A DNA stretch of 64,000 nucleotides from Jidongwangia harbinensis (GCF_020216025.1 NZ_JAIWNC010000008.1:186001-250000), one strand, 5' to 3'. Shown: positions 36,699 through 45,405, counted from the stretch's first letter. Translations and numbers: made by a program. Notes: generated by a model from the sequence alone, not told the origin.

Positions 36699-37358
36699 AT
36701 GCGCCTCGATCAGCTCCGGACCGGCCCGCTGGGCCGGCTCCTTCTCACGGCGGTGCTGGTGACCAGCGCCTGCGAGCCGGCCGGGCAGCCGGAGCCGGTG
36801 GGTCTCACCGGCGGGTGGGCCACCGCGGGATGCGAGCTGGCGCGCCGGCCGGAGACCGTCACCGTGGGCGGCCGGGCGATGCTGGTCACCCCGCCGGCGC
36901 TGGCCGCAGCGATGGCCCGGATCGAGGAGGGCGGCCGGGCCGACTTCGCGGACAGCTACGCGGGGCTCGAGGTGAACCAGGAACACGTACGCGCGGTCGT
37001 CTACCGGGTGCCGTCCGCCGCGTTCGACGACTTCATCCGGCGCGCTGCCGAGGACACCTGCGTGCTGGTCCGCGATGCGGCACACGCCCGGGCCGAACTG
37101 GTCGGCTGGCAGGAGCGCGTCGCCGCGGACCTGGATGCCTGGGCCGGGGCCGGCGTGCCGATCGCCACGGTCGGCGCCCGGCACGACGGCGCCGGCGTGG
37201 AGGTGGGCACCCCGGACGTGTCCCGTACCCGCCGTGCGCTGACCGCCCGCTACGGCCGCACCGCGCCGCTGATCTTCGTCGAGCAGGGCGCGGTGACGCC
37301 GCTGTCCGCTCCGCCACCGCCGGACGGTCCGCCCACCGCCCCGCAGCCGGGCGGCTGA
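36699..37358 (+). CDS. Putative lipoprotein, unknown function
   Basis: 219 aa from the ATG at 36699 (GAGAGGGGGG upstream). N-terminus RLLLTAVLVTSAC gives a lipobox (VTSAC, Cys about residue 24). The body is Ala/Arg-rich with a fold I cannot name (VTVGGRAMLVTPPALAAAMA; YAGLEVNQEHVRAVVYRVPS) and the tail is Pro-rich. Probably anchored to the outer face of the membrane. Confidence 0.6.
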   Translation: MRLDQLRTGPLGRLLLTAVLVTSACEPAGQPEPVGLTGGWATAGCELARRPETVTVGGRAMLVTPPALAAAMARIEEGGRADFADSYAGLEVNQEHVRAVVYRVPSAAFDDFIRRAAEDTCVLVRDAAHARAELVGWQERVAADLDAWAGAGVPIATVGARHDGAGVEVGTPDVSRTRRALTARYGRTAPLIFVEQGAVTPLSAPPPPDGPPTAPQPGG

Positions 37359-37365
37359 CGCCCGG

Positions 37366-37788
37366 CTAGGTGTTGTTGTTGTTCTCGCTGACCACGATCA
37401 GCGTGATGACGGCCGCGGCGAGCAGCACGGTGATCGCGACCATCGACCATCCGACGATGACTCCGGCCAGCGCCAACCCGCTCCCGCCGGCGCCGGTGTT
37501 CCGGATCCGGCGGCGGCTCACGTGCCCCATGATCGCGCCGACCAGGCCGAGCAGCCCGCCGATGCCGGACGCGCACAGCCCCAGGACGGACACGCAGGAC
37601 ACCACCAGCGAGGCGATCGCCAGGCCGTCGGTGGGTTGCTGCGGAGGATGTCCCGGATGTGCCGGATAGGGGTGCGGGCCGACATATCCATAGTCGTACG
37701 GGTAGTTCTGCGGGGGCGCGTCCGTGCCGAAGCCGTACGGATCTCCGGTCGGCGGCCCGCCGGTGTTCGGCCGATATGGATCTGTCAT
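37366..37788 (-). CDS. DUF4190 membrane protein
   Basis: 140 aa from ATG 37788. N-terminal Pro/Tyr/Gly-rich cytoplasmic region, then the DUF4190 pattern of two membrane segments (LAIASLVVSCVSVLGLCASG; LALAGVIVGWSMVAITVLLA) with GLVGAIMGHVSRRRIR between them; ends in NNNNT. A second DUF4190 gene lies at 38949-39452. Confidence 0.85.
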   Translation of the reverse strand: MTDPYRPNTGGPPTGDPYGFGTDAPPQNYPYDYGYVGPHPYPAHPGHPPQQPTDGLAIASLVVSCVSVLGLCASGIGGLLGLVGAIMGHVSRRRIRNTGAGGSGLALAGVIVGWSMVAITVLLAAAVITLIVVSENNNNT

Positions 37789-37949
37789 GGCTCTGTCCCC
37801 CGTCCGAACCGCGATGTCGCCCGTCAGGGTAGACACTGCTGTCACGCAGGGTGAGGCGCCCGGCGTGCGGGTGCTTCCGGGCACACGTACGGTGCGCCAC
37901 GTCGACGGCGATGTTTGCCCCGGGTGCCGGGACCGGGCAGGATCGCCGC

Positions 37950-38903
37950 ATGGTCTTCGACGCCCGTTCCGTCAGCGGCAGCCGGTCGCGGCGGGACGCC
38001 ACCCGCCCCGCCGCCGGCCGCCGCCCCCGCACCACCGCGTCCAGCGCCGACGCGGACCTCGCCCCCTCCGAGCCGGGCGTTCCCCTCGCCGGGACGGCCG
38101 CGACGTTCGACGATCCCGAGCCGGAGGCCGACGAGGGCCCGGTCACCCTGCGGCTGGACGGGAAGGTCGCGCTGATCACCGGCGCGGGCAGCCCGGACGG
38201 CATCGGGTACGCCACCGCGCGCCGCCTGCGTGACCTGGGCGCCCGGGTGGCGATCGTGTCCACTACGCGGCGTATTCACGAGCGCGCTGCGGAACTCGAC
38301 GTGACCGGCTTCGTCGCGGACCTCACCGACGAGTCCGAGGTGGGTGCGCTGGCCGACGCGATCACCGATGCGCTCGGCGACGTGGAGGTGCTGGTGAACA
38401 ACGCCGGCCTGGCGAGCCGGGCCAGCCCCGAGGTGCTCCGGCCGGTCGCCCAGCTGACGTACGACGAGTGGCGTTCCGAGATCGACCGCAACCTGAGCAC
38501 GGCGTTCCTGTGCAGCCGTGCGTTCGTCGGCGGCATGGCCGAGCGGGGCTGGGGCCGCATCGTCAACCTGGCCGCCACGGCCGGGCCGGTCAACGCGTTG
38601 CCGACCGAGGCCGCGTACGCCGCCGCCAAGGCCGGGGTGGTCGGTCTCACCCGCGCGCTCGCCATGGAACTGGTCGCGGACGGCGTCAACGTCAACTGCG
38701 TCGCGCCCGGCACCATCTACACCGCGGCGTCCACGGTGACCGAGATCAAGCAGGGTCTGGGTACGCCGATCGGCCGCCCGGGCACGCCGGACGAGGTCGC
38801 CGCCGCGATCGCGTTCCTCTGCTCGCCGGCCGCGTCGTACATCACCGGGCAGATGCTGGTGGTGGACGGCGGCAACAGCGTCCGTGAGGCCCAGTTCCGC
38901 TGA
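37950..38903 (+). CDS. Short-chain dehydrogenase/reductase with N-terminal extension
   Basis: 317 aa from ATG 37950. From about residue 70 a classical SDR: cofactor loop [24 protein letters not shown] in [11 protein letters not shown], catalytic Tyr-Lys in [11 protein letters not shown], and PGTIYT. The catalytic Ser position reads [10 protein letters not shown] (Ala/Thr), so activity needs checking. The first 65 residues are disordered Arg/Ala/Pro sequence absent from typical 250-aa SDRs; no nearer start exists. Confidence 0.85.
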   Translation: MVFDARSVSGSRSRRDATRPAAGRRPRTTASSADADLAPSEPGVPLAGTAATFDDPEPEADEGPVTLRLDGKVALITGAGSPDGIGYATARRLRDLGARVAIVSTTRRIHERAAELDVTGFVADLTDESEVGALADAITDALGDVEVLVNNAGLASRASPEVLRPVAQLTYDEWRSEIDRNLSTAFLCSRAFVGGMAERGWGRIVNLAATAGPVNALPTEAAYAAAKAGVVGLTRALAMELVADGVNVNCVAPGTIYTAASTVTEIKQGLGTPIGRPGTPDEVAAAIAFLCSPAASYITGQMLVVDGGNSVREAQFR

Positions 38904-38910
38904 CCGTGCG

Positions 38911-38941
38911 CGGCCGGCCGGGTATGCGACCCGGCCGGCCG
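38911..38941. terminator. Bidirectional hairpin terminator
   Basis: 13-bp perfect stem CGGCCGGCCGGGT / ACCCGGCCGGCCG, 5-nt loop, between the convergent SDR and DUF4190 genes. Confidence 0.8.
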
Positions 38942-38948
38942 GCGCGGG

Positions 38949-39452
38949 TCAGTACGTGCTGCCCGAGTTCGAACTCACGATCACGATCACGACCACGTAG
39001 AACACGCACGCCGCCACGGACAGGCCGGTGAAGATGTAGCCGAGCCACAGTCCCGCCGTGGTGAGGCCCCAACCCTGCTCACCGGACGCCTTGATCTGCT
39101 TGCGGGCGATGTGGCCCAGGAAGATCGCGGCCGGGGCGAAGATGAACGCGAACACCAGGGACAGGATCGCCATGGTGTTGGTCGGTGCCACGCCCCCGTA
39201 CGGCGGTTGGGGCTGGCCGGTGTAGGGCGGCCCGGAGTACGGCGACTTCCCCGCCTCCGGCTGACCGTAGTAGGGCTGGCCGCTGGACGGTTGACCGTAG
39301 GGCGGCGGGTACGGCTGACCACTGGACGGTGCGCCGCTCGCCGGAGCCGCATAGGGATCCTGGGCGTACGGGCTCGTCGGGTCGTGGGGTTGCCCGTACG
39401 GCTGCTGGGGCTGATATGGGTCAGGCGTACCGCCGGACGGCGGGTAGGTCAT
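38949..39452 (-). CDS. DUF4190 membrane protein with Gln/Pro/Tyr-rich N-terminus
   Basis: 167 aa. Residues 1-90 are repeats of the YGQP/PYxGQP type, then a two-helix DUF4190 domain ([40 protein letters not shown]). GAGGAGG precedes the ATG. Possibly envelope-associated; function unknown. Confidence 0.85.
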   Translation of the reverse strand: MTYPPSGGTPDPYQPQQPYGQPHDPTSPYAQDPYAAPASGAPSSGQPYPPPYGQPSSGQPYYGQPEAGKSPYSGPPYTGQPQPPYGGVAPTNTMAILSLVFAFIFAPAAIFLGHIARKQIKASGEQGWGLTTAGLWLGYIFTGLSVAACVFYVVVIVIVSSNSGSTY

Positions 39453-39559
39453 GTCGGTCCTCCTCGTTCATCCGGCACCGTACTAGTCGGAGGGGTGAAC
39501 CGGAGGCCCCGTCGGGCGTGTGTAGGCAGGTTGTGACCTGCATCGTCCGTTCGGTGGGG

Positions 39560-39967
39560 TCAGGGCAGCCGGGTCAGACCACCGACGGCGCGCTCCACCG
39601 CGAGACAGCGGTCCTCGACGTAGTCGAGTCCGGCCTCGGTGGCGATCCGGCGCGCCTCCGCGGACACGATCCCGCTCTGCAGCCACACCGCCGGCGCGTT
39701 GATCGCCACGGCCTGGCGCACGATCTCCACCGCGTCCGCGGCCGGCCGGAAGATGTCCACGAGGTCCACCGGCTCGCCGATGTCGGCCAGCGTCGGCACG
39801 GTCTTGACGCCGAACACCTCGTCGGCGAACGGGTTCACCGGGATGATCTTCCAGCCGTGCCGGAGCATCTGCAGCGGCACCGAGTGCGACGGCTTCCACG
39901 ACTCCCGCGAGGCACCGACCACCGCGATGACGGCGGCGTCCGCCAGGATCTGCTGAGGGCTCCTCAT
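39560..39967 (-). CDS. CoA-binding (Rossmann) domain protein
   Basis: 135 aa, single CoA_binding_2 domain: VIAVVGASRESWKPSHSVP, IIPVNPFADEVFGVK, VDIFRPAADAVEIVRQA and the C-terminal YVEDRCLAVE. The family (YccU-like) binds CoA or nucleotides and is of unclear function. The start is supported by TAGAGT 6 nt upstream. Confidence 0.9.
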   Translation of the reverse strand: MRSPQQILADAAVIAVVGASRESWKPSHSVPLQMLRHGWKIIPVNPFADEVFGVKTVPTLADIGEPVDLVDIFRPAADAVEIVRQAVAINAPAVWLQSGIVSAEARRIATEAGLDYVEDRCLAVERAVGGLTRLP

Positions 39968-39973
39968 CCGTCG

Positions 39974-39979
39974 ACTCTA
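39974..39979 (-). promoter_or_regulatory. Leaderless -10 box of the CoA-binding gene
   Basis: TAGAGT on the minus strand, 6 nt before the ATG at 39967. Confidence 0.5.
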
Positions 39980-39996
39980 ACCGTGCCGCCGGCCGG

Positions 39997-41934
39997 TCAC
40001 AGCAGGGTGAGCTGCTCGGTGGCGCGGCCGGTCGCCTCGGACGGCACCGTGCGGGCCTCGCCGGGGGTGGCGCGGTGCAGGCCGTGCCGGCGGGCGGCCA
40101 TGCGCACCCGGGCACCGAGTTCGTCCTGGTAGGCCCGCGGCAGGTAGGAGCCGCCGCGGTACAGCTCGCGGTAGCGGGCCGCCAGGTGCGGATGGTGCCG
40201 GGTGAGCCAGGCCGCATACCACTCGCGGGCACCGGGACGCAGGTGCAGCCCCAGCGCGGTGACGCTGGTGGCGCCGGCGGCGGCGATCGCGGCAACGGTG
40301 GCCTCGATCGACTCGTCGGTGTCGGTGAGGCCGGGCAGGATCGGGGCCATCAGCACACCGACGTCGAAGCCGGCGTCGGTCAGCGCGCGGACCGCGTCGA
40401 GGCGGCGGCGCGGGCTGGGCGTGCCGGCCTCCACCGAGCGCCACACCGCCTCGTCGAGGAAGCCGACCGAGAACGACAGGCCGACCCGGGTCACCGCCGC
40501 CGCCTGCTTGAGCAGCTCCAGGTCGCGCAGGATCAGCGTGCCCTTGGTGAGGATGGAGAACGGGTTGGCGAAGTCCCGCAGCGCGGCCAGGATCTGCGGC
40601 ATCAGGCGGTACCGGCCCTCGGCGCGCTGATAGACGTCGACGTTGGTGCCCATGGCCAGGTGTGCACCGGTCCACCTCGGCGCGGCCAGCTCCCGGCGCA
40701 CCAGCTCGCCCGCGTTGACCTTGACGACCACCTTGCTGTCGAAGTCGTGGCCCGAGTCGAAGTCCAGGTAGGTGTGCGTGTTGCGGGCGAAGCAGTTGTG
40801 GCTGACCACGCCGTCGGCCACGAAGTCGCCGGTCCCGGTGCTGATGTCGAACAGCGGGAGGGTGAGGCCGAGCGGCTCGATGTCGACCACGGTGAGCTGG
40901 CCGTCGCTGCGGACGCCGATGCCGGAGGCGTCGAGCGGAGCGTCCGGTACCCCGGTGAGGTGCCGGAACCGCAGCGCCGCCCACAGGTCGCGGACCGTCT
41001 CGACGGAGCCGGGCAGGTCGGCCGCGCCGGTGCTGGGCCGGGATGGGCGGCGGCTGGGCACACCCAGCCGGGTGAGCGCGTCGGTGACCCGGCGCAGGAA
41101 CATCTCGTCGCGGCTCGTGAAGACCACGGCCAGCCGGTCGGTGTGGCCGGTGGACCCGAACGCGCCGGCCAGGAAGCCGCGGTGCCACTCGCCGGCGGGG
41201 TGTTCCGGCCAGCGCAACGCCTCGTGCAACGGGACGTCGGCGAGGTATCCGTCGGCCCGGATCCAGGCGTCGCCCTCCTGCGGCGGACGGTCGCCGAGCG
41301 CCGCGTCGCCGCGGATCAGCCCGCAGAGAAAACCGGCCTGGTATTCCGGTGACTCCTTGGGTGACTCGGCGAAGTGGCCCACGCCGAACATCCGGTCGCC
41401 CACGGCCAGGGCCGGACAGCCGGGCCTGGCCGGGCTCACGTGGCGCCACCCGCGGCCGGTGAGGAACCGGTGCTCGCCGCCGGCCACCAGCCGGGTGCCG
41501 TCGGCCAGGGTCACCCGGAACGCCGGCTTGGCCGTGGACCAGTGGTCGAGCACGGTGGTGGGCACGTAGCGCCGATGGCGGCCGGCGCCGACCGTGCCCA
41601 TCACCGCGTCACCGGCGCGCAGGTCGGCCAGCGGCCGGGTGCTGCCGTCGGCCATCAGCACCGGCGTGTCGCCGGCCAGGCAGTAGGTGCAGGAGTGCGA
41701 GCAGCCGCGATACGGGTTGATCGTCCACTCGAACGGCACCCGCGAGGTGCCGGGCACCCGGTTGATGATGGATTTCGCCCGGATCTCGTAGAACGTGATG
41801 CCCGCGAAACCCGGCGTGTCGAACGTCCGGACGGTGGCGTCGGGCAGCGCCAACGGCAGGGGTGGAGCCGCCGGCGCTGCCCTGTCCGGGAGCGAGCCGC
41901 CGTCGACCGGGGCCGACAGGTTGGACCATCGCAT
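39997..41934 (-). CDS. Intein-containing Rv2578c-family radical SAM protein
   Basis: 645 aa from ATG 41934; 349 aa after removal of a 296-aa intein (residues 85-380). The mature radical SAM motif is CSHSCTYC, followed by FARNTHTYLDFDSGHDFDSK, and the host body has LSFSVGFLDEAVWRSVEAGT and LMAPILPGLTDT. The family is related to spore-photoproduct-lyase-like enzymes; the reaction is unproven. A perfect SOS box 10 nt upstream implies LexA control and a DNA-damage role. An upstream GTG at 42030 would run through the operator and is rejected. Confidence 0.95.
   Translation of the reverse strand: MRWSNLSAPVDGGSLPDRAAPAAPPLPLALPDATVRTFDTPGFAGITFYEIRAKSIINRVPGTSRVPFEWTINPYRGCSHSCTYCLAGDTPVLMADGSTRPLADLRAGDAVMGTVGAGRHRRYVPTTVLDHWSTAKPAFRVTLADGTRLVAGGEHRFLTGRGWRHVSPARPGCPALAVGDRMFGVGHFAESPKESPEYQAGFLCGLIRGDAALGDRPPQEGDAWIRADGYLADVPLHEALRWPEHPAGEWHRGFLAGAFGSTGHTDRLAVVFTSRDEMFLRRVTDALTRLGVPSRRPSRPSTGAADLPGSVETVRDLWAALRFRHLTGVPDAPLDASGIGVRSDGQLTVVDIEPLGLTLPLFDISTGTGDFVADGVVSHNCFARNTHTYLDFDSGHDFDSKVVVKVNAGELVRRELAAPRWTGAHLAMGTNVDVYQRAEGRYRLMPQILAALRDFANPFSILTKGTLILRDLELLKQAAAVTRVGLSFSVGFLDEAVWRSVEAGTPSPRRRLDAVRALTDAGFDVGVLMAPILPGLTDTDESIEATVAAIAAAGATSVTALGLHLRPGAREWYAAWLTRHHPHLAARYRELYRGGSYLPRAYQDELGARVRMAARRHGLHRATPGEARTVPSEATGRATEQLTLL
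40795..41682 (-). mobile_element. Intein with degenerate LAGLIDADG-type endonuclease
   Basis: 296 residues. Block A CLAGDTPVLMADGSTRPLAD, block B VAGGEHRFLT (His present), block F/G FDISTGTGDFVADGVVSHN, then extein Cys+1. Inserted so that Cys1 takes the place of the third cluster cysteine of the radical SAM motif and splicing restores it from Cys+1. The endonuclease region shows YQAGFLCGLIRGD and GFLAGAFGSTG; the second block lacks its acidic residue, so homing activity is probably lost. Confidence 0.93.
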
Positions 41935-41943
41935 GCCGATGAT

Positions 41944-41959
41944 TCGAACACATGTTCGA
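41944..41959. promoter_or_regulatory. SOS (LexA) box
   Basis: TCGAACACATGTTCGA, exact match to the actinobacterial/mycobacterial consensus TCGAAC-N4-GTTCGA; its edge is 9 nt upstream of the radical SAM start. Confidence 0.85.
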
Positions 41960-42037
41960 GGAGGTGTCCAGTTGCCGGGCCGCCGGATCGGGGACGCGGT
42001 GCGGACGGCCGGCGCCGGTCCGCGTACCAACAGAAAA

Positions 42038-42064
42038 GCCGCGGACCGGAAACCGGTCCGCGGC
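42038..42064 (-). terminator. Rho-independent terminator of trx
   Basis: 12-bp perfect stem GCCGCGGACCGG/CCGGTCCGCGGC with a 3-nt loop; on the minus strand followed by TTTT (42037-42034). Confidence 0.85.
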
Positions 42065-42081
42065 CTGGAGTGGCGCCTGGC

Positions 42082-42444
42082 TCAGTGGTTGTGCGTGGCC
42101 AGCTGCTTGCGTACGTCGTCCATGTCCAGCTTCTCGACCTGCTCGATCAGAGACTCGAGGGCGGACTCGGGAAGCGCACCCGGCTGGGAGAAGACGATGA
42201 CGCCGTCTCGCACCGCCATGATCGTCGGGATCGACCGGATGTCGAACTTGGCGGCGATGGCCTGCTCGGCCTCGGTGTCCACCTTGCCGAAGGTGATCGT
42301 CGGGTGCTTCTCCGAGGAGCGCTCGTAGGTGGGGGCGAAACGGACGCAGGGCCCGCACCAGCTGGCCCAGAAGTCGACCAGCACGATGCCGTCCTTGCCG
42401 GTCACCTCATCGAAGTTCTCTGCGGTCAGCGCAACGGTGGCCAT
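42082..42444 (-). CDS. trxA: Thioredoxin
   Basis: 120 aa from ATG 42444. Active site FWASWCGPCVRFAPTYE, cis-Pro region IRSIPTIMAVRDG. General disulfide reductase in the cytosol. The last 20 residues (KLDMDDVRKQLATHNH) extend beyond the minimal fold. Divergent from the SpoU methylase gene across a 426-bp spacer that carries a CRP-like site; terminator downstream. Confidence 0.95.
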   Translation of the reverse strand: MATVALTAENFDEVTGKDGIVLVDFWASWCGPCVRFAPTYERSSEKHPTITFGKVDTEAEQAIAAKFDIRSIPTIMAVRDGVIVFSQPGALPESALESLIEQVEKLDMDDVRKQLATHNH

Positions 42445-42870
42445 GATCTCTCCGTCCACGGGAATTGACTTACGTAGGTGTGAACCCCTCGTCACCGTAG
42501 ACAATTCCCGCAGGTTGGAGGGGCGACACGTGGCCTGCGGCACCATTTCCGGGTACGCCTCTCGCTCGGCGCCGTAACCCAGAGTAGGGAACGCGCCAGA
42601 AAATTGTGACGCGGATGGTAATATTCGGCTCGCGGAGCGTGGCCGGTTGGAAACGCTCCCATTCGAAACTTTCGCAGATCCAGCGCTCGCGAATGAATCA
42701 TCCATTCAATTGGAAACAAAGTTAAATGTGACCTGGGTCACTGGCGAAGCCTCTTCACATAGACACGGAACGTAAGGCAAACTCTTCTCCAACAGAGCGT
42801 GGGCGGCGGGTGCCGGGGAGGGCCCCGCCGCTCATTGCGTCTCCTGTCGGGCGACGTACCGTTAGCCGCC
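42445..42870. other. AT-richer divergent regulatory spacer
   Basis: 426 bp between trxA and the SpoU methylase gene, with an unusually AT-rich 42590-42790 segment for this genome and a CRP-like palindrome at 42727-42742. No coding frame seen. Confidence 0.6.
42727..42742. promoter_or_regulatory. CRP-type site
   Basis: TGTGACCTGGGTCACT: TGTGA-N6-TCAC(A), one mismatch to the CRP consensus. Confidence 0.5.
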
Positions 42871-43512
42871 ATGACGGTGGAGGAAGTCGGCGTCGGGCCC
42901 TGGCCGGGACCCTGGCCGGAGGACGAGCGATACGACCCGGAGCTGCTGGCCCACGGTGATCGCCGCAACGTGGTGGACCGGTACCGCTACTGGACCCGCG
43001 AGGCCGTCGTCGCCGATCTGGACAAGCGCCGTCACTCGTTCCACGTCGCCATCGAGAACTGGCAGCACGACTTCAACATCGGCACCGTGGTGCGCAACGC
43101 GAACGCCTTCCTCGCCGCCGAGGTCCACATCGTCGGCCTGCGCCGGTGGAACCGCCGGGGCGCCATGGTGACCGACCGGTACCAGCACGTCCGGCACCAC
43201 CCCTCGGTCCAGGAATTCGTGGCCTGGGCGGCGGCCGAGTCACTGCCGATCATCGGCATCGACAACCTGCCGGGTTCCCGGCCGGTCGAGACGGTGACCC
43301 TGCCGCGGCGATGTGTCCTGCTCTTCGGCCAGGAGGGGCCGGGCCTGTCCGACACGGCGCGCGGGGCCTGCGCCGAGTTGTTCTCCATCGCGCAGTACGG
43401 CTCCACCCGCTCGATCAACGCCGGTGTGGCGAGCGGGATCGCCATGCACGCCTGGATCCGCGCACACGCCGGGCCGCCCCCGGAGCCGCTCGGCCCGGAG
43501 CCGCTCGGGTAG
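42871..43512 (+). CDS. SpoU/TrmH-family RNA methyltransferase
   Basis: 213 aa from ATG 42871. SPOUT knot enzyme: motif 1 DFNIGTVVRNANAFLAAEVH, motif 2 VLLFGQEGPGLS, motif 3 SIAQYGSTRSINAGVASGIA. It would 2'-O-methylate tRNA or rRNA; the target is not evident. The C-terminal PPPEPLGPEPLG is a short low-complexity tail. Confidence 0.9.
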   Translation: MTVEEVGVGPWPGPWPEDERYDPELLAHGDRRNVVDRYRYWTREAVVADLDKRRHSFHVAIENWQHDFNIGTVVRNANAFLAAEVHIVGLRRWNRRGAMVTDRYQHVRHHPSVQEFVAWAAAESLPIIGIDNLPGSRPVETVTLPRRCVLLFGQEGPGLSDTARGACAELFSIAQYGSTRSINAGVASGIAMHAWIRAHAGPPPEPLGPEPLG

Positions 43513-43599
43513 ACCCGCGTGAATGAGTGAATGCCGCCCTCGTCCGTGGGATCCGCCGATCCGCTTGACGGGCGACCCGGCGACCCGCACGGTAGTGGT

Positions 43600-44274
43600 G
43601 TGGGTGTCACGGTGAGTTGCCCCCGTTGCGGAGCGCAGGTCCGGCCGCCGGACCTGATGCACAGTGAATGGCGCTGCGACGACTGTGGCGACGTTCCGCC
43701 GTTCCGGGTGGCCCAGCACATCAGTCTGGAGATCGTGGACAGCGTGCTGCGCCAGCCTGCGCCCACCGTCGACCACATGCCGCTGTGGTGCCCCTGGCCG
43801 CTACCCCCGGGCTGGATGGTCACCGGAGTCGGCTGGGCCGGCGACGACCGGTTCGGTGCGCGGGCGACGGCGCTCGCGTGCAGTGGACCGGACCCGCTCG
43901 GTGGCGGTCCCGCCGACGTGGTGCTCATCGCGGAGCAACCCGGGGTCGGGCTCGGCACCCGCTTCGGTGGCATTCCGGGGATCGATCCCGGACACCTGGT
44001 GGCCGAGTGTCTCGAGGACCCGAACGGTCATGCGGGGCCGCATGCCAAGATCAAGGCGGGCGGTCACCGGATTCCGTTCTGGTCGGTCAAGAGTCCGGCG
44101 GACCGCTCGGCGTACGTGTCCGAGGCCAAGGGGATGTGGCTCTATGCGGTGGCCTGGCCGGCCAGCGCCGGGTACCTCCTCGCCGAGCAACTCGAGCTGC
44201 ACGATTTGTCCGAGGGAGTGCCTCCGGAGCTTGTTTTTGGGGCCCCTTCTCCGTACCTTCACGGTCGAGCGTGA
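43600..44274 (+). CDS. DUF6758 family protein
   Basis: About 224 aa from the GTG at 43600. N-terminal zinc ribbon (CPRCGAQVRPPDL ... WRCDDCG), then a DUF6758 domain with PLWCPWPLPPGWMVTGVGWAGDD, RATALACSGPDPLGGGPADV and KGMWLYAVAWPASAGYLLAE. Widely conserved in actinomycetes; function unknown. Upstream ATG at 43531 and GTG at 43612 are alternatives; the chosen start leaves 5 residues before CPRCG. Confidence 0.85.
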   Translation: MGVTVSCPRCGAQVRPPDLMHSEWRCDDCGDVPPFRVAQHISLEIVDSVLRQPAPTVDHMPLWCPWPLPPGWMVTGVGWAGDDRFGARATALACSGPDPLGGGPADVVLIAEQPGVGLGTRFGGIPGIDPGHLVAECLEDPNGHAGPHAKIKAGGHRIPFWSVKSPADRSAYVSEAKGMWLYAVAWPASAGYLLAEQLELHDLSEGVPPELVFGAPSPYLHGRA

Positions 44275-44391
44275 TCTGATAGGGGCGGTATCGGCCAATC
44301 GGGCACATACGTTCACACACAGCATTGAAGCTGCTACCGTCAGTACTGCCGCGGATGAACCGTCACCCGCAACGGAGGAGAAGGCCCCGCC

Positions 44392-44550
44392 ATGATCAAG
44401 AAGGTGCTCACCTGGCTTGGCATCGCTTTCCTAATCTTCTTCATCGCGTTCAACCCGAACTCGGCCGCTGAGGTCTTCTCCTCGCTGGGCAGCACGATCG
44501 GGGACATCGCGAACGGCTTCGGTACCTTCTTCACGAACCTCGTCGCATAG
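44392..44550 (+). CDS. 52-aa single-pass membrane protein
   Basis: Begins MIKKVLTWLGIAFLIFFIAF, one membrane helix, then a Ser/Gly/Phe-rich amphipathic tail ending FGTFFTNLVA. GGAGGAG lies 10 nt upstream, and TACCGT at 44336 is a candidate -10. Its stop codon TAG also forms the -10 of the following gene. Function unknown; likely a partner of the PH-domain protein that follows. Confidence 0.75.
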   Translation: MIKKVLTWLGIAFLIFFIAFNPNSAAEVFSSLGSTIGDIANGFGTFFTNLVA

Positions 44551-44553
44551 CAT
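44548..44553 (+). promoter_or_regulatory. Leaderless -10 box of the PH-domain gene, overlapping a stop codon
   Basis: TAGCAT, 6 nt before ATG 44560; its first three bases are the stop of the upstream small gene. Confidence 0.45.
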
Positions 44554-44559
44554 CCCTGT

Positions 44560-45399
44560 ATGGGTCCGGCTGAGCCGCGCGAGTCGCAGGGCGAGAGTGC
44601 GCACCGCCCGCGCGACGATGATGAGAACTTCGGGTACAACGATCCGGCGATGAACGACCCGGAATTCCAGGGCGACACGCGGTATGCCGCGGACGCCCGG
44701 AGCCGGACGAACGTCGACTACGCCGACGAGTACCGCTTCGACGACCGCGAGACGGCCGAGTATCAGCAGCCGATCTTCACCGAGGAAGAACTGCAGGGTC
44801 TCGGCCCGGACGCCCCCGGTGTCCCGGCAGGACCGCGCCGGGTGCTGCCGCTCGAGGACGAACCGACCACGTTGGTCGCTCGCTATCTCTTCCCCACCGA
44901 GCGTTACCGCGGCGAATGGAAGCGGCACTGGATCCATCTGTCCACACCGCTCGCCATCGGTGCCGGCGCCACCCTGCTGCTCGGCTACCTGGCCGGCTTC
45001 CTCACCCGGCAGAATGTGGACGGCCTGGTGACCGTGGCCGTGCTGATCTGGCTCGGAGTCATCGGCTGGGTGGCCTGGAAGGTTCTGGACTGGTATTTCG
45101 ACCGCTTCATCCTGACCAACAAGCGAGTCATGGTGGTCAACGGCATCATCACCCGCAAGGTCGCGATGATGCCGCTGCTGCGGGTCACCGACATGAAGTA
45201 CGAGCAGAGCGCCCTCGGCCGCCTGCTGAGCTACGGCACGTTCGTGCTGGAGTCGGCCGGTCAGGACCAGGCGCTCCGCGAGGTCAAGCACCTCCCCAAC
45301 CCGAACGAGCTGTACCTGCGCGTGGTCGAGGAGATGTACGAGCCGCAGGCGGTCGAGGCCCGGCTGGGCAAGGACGGCGAGGTCGGCGAGGACGCCTGA
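44560..45399 (+). CDS. PH-domain (bPH2) membrane protein
   Basis: 279 aa. Acidic disordered N-terminus to about 100, then two membrane helices (LAIGAGATLLLGYLAGFL; VTVAVLIWLGVIGWVAWKV) and a bacterial PH domain (DWYFDRFILTNKRVMVVNGI ... SYGTFVLESAGQDQALREVK). YdbS-like topology: PH domain at the cytosolic membrane face. Ends 6 nt from the convergent regulator stop. Confidence 0.88.
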   Translation: MGPAEPRESQGESAHRPRDDDENFGYNDPAMNDPEFQGDTRYAADARSRTNVDYADEYRFDDRETAEYQQPIFTEEELQGLGPDAPGVPAGPRRVLPLEDEPTTLVARYLFPTERYRGEWKRHWIHLSTPLAIGAGATLLLGYLAGFLTRQNVDGLVTVAVLIWLGVIGWVAWKVLDWYFDRFILTNKRVMVVNGIITRKVAMMPLLRVTDMKYEQSALGRLLSYGTFVLESAGQDQALREVKHLPNPNELYLRVVEEMYEPQAVEARLGKDGEVGEDA

Positions 45400-45405
45400 C
45401 CGGAT

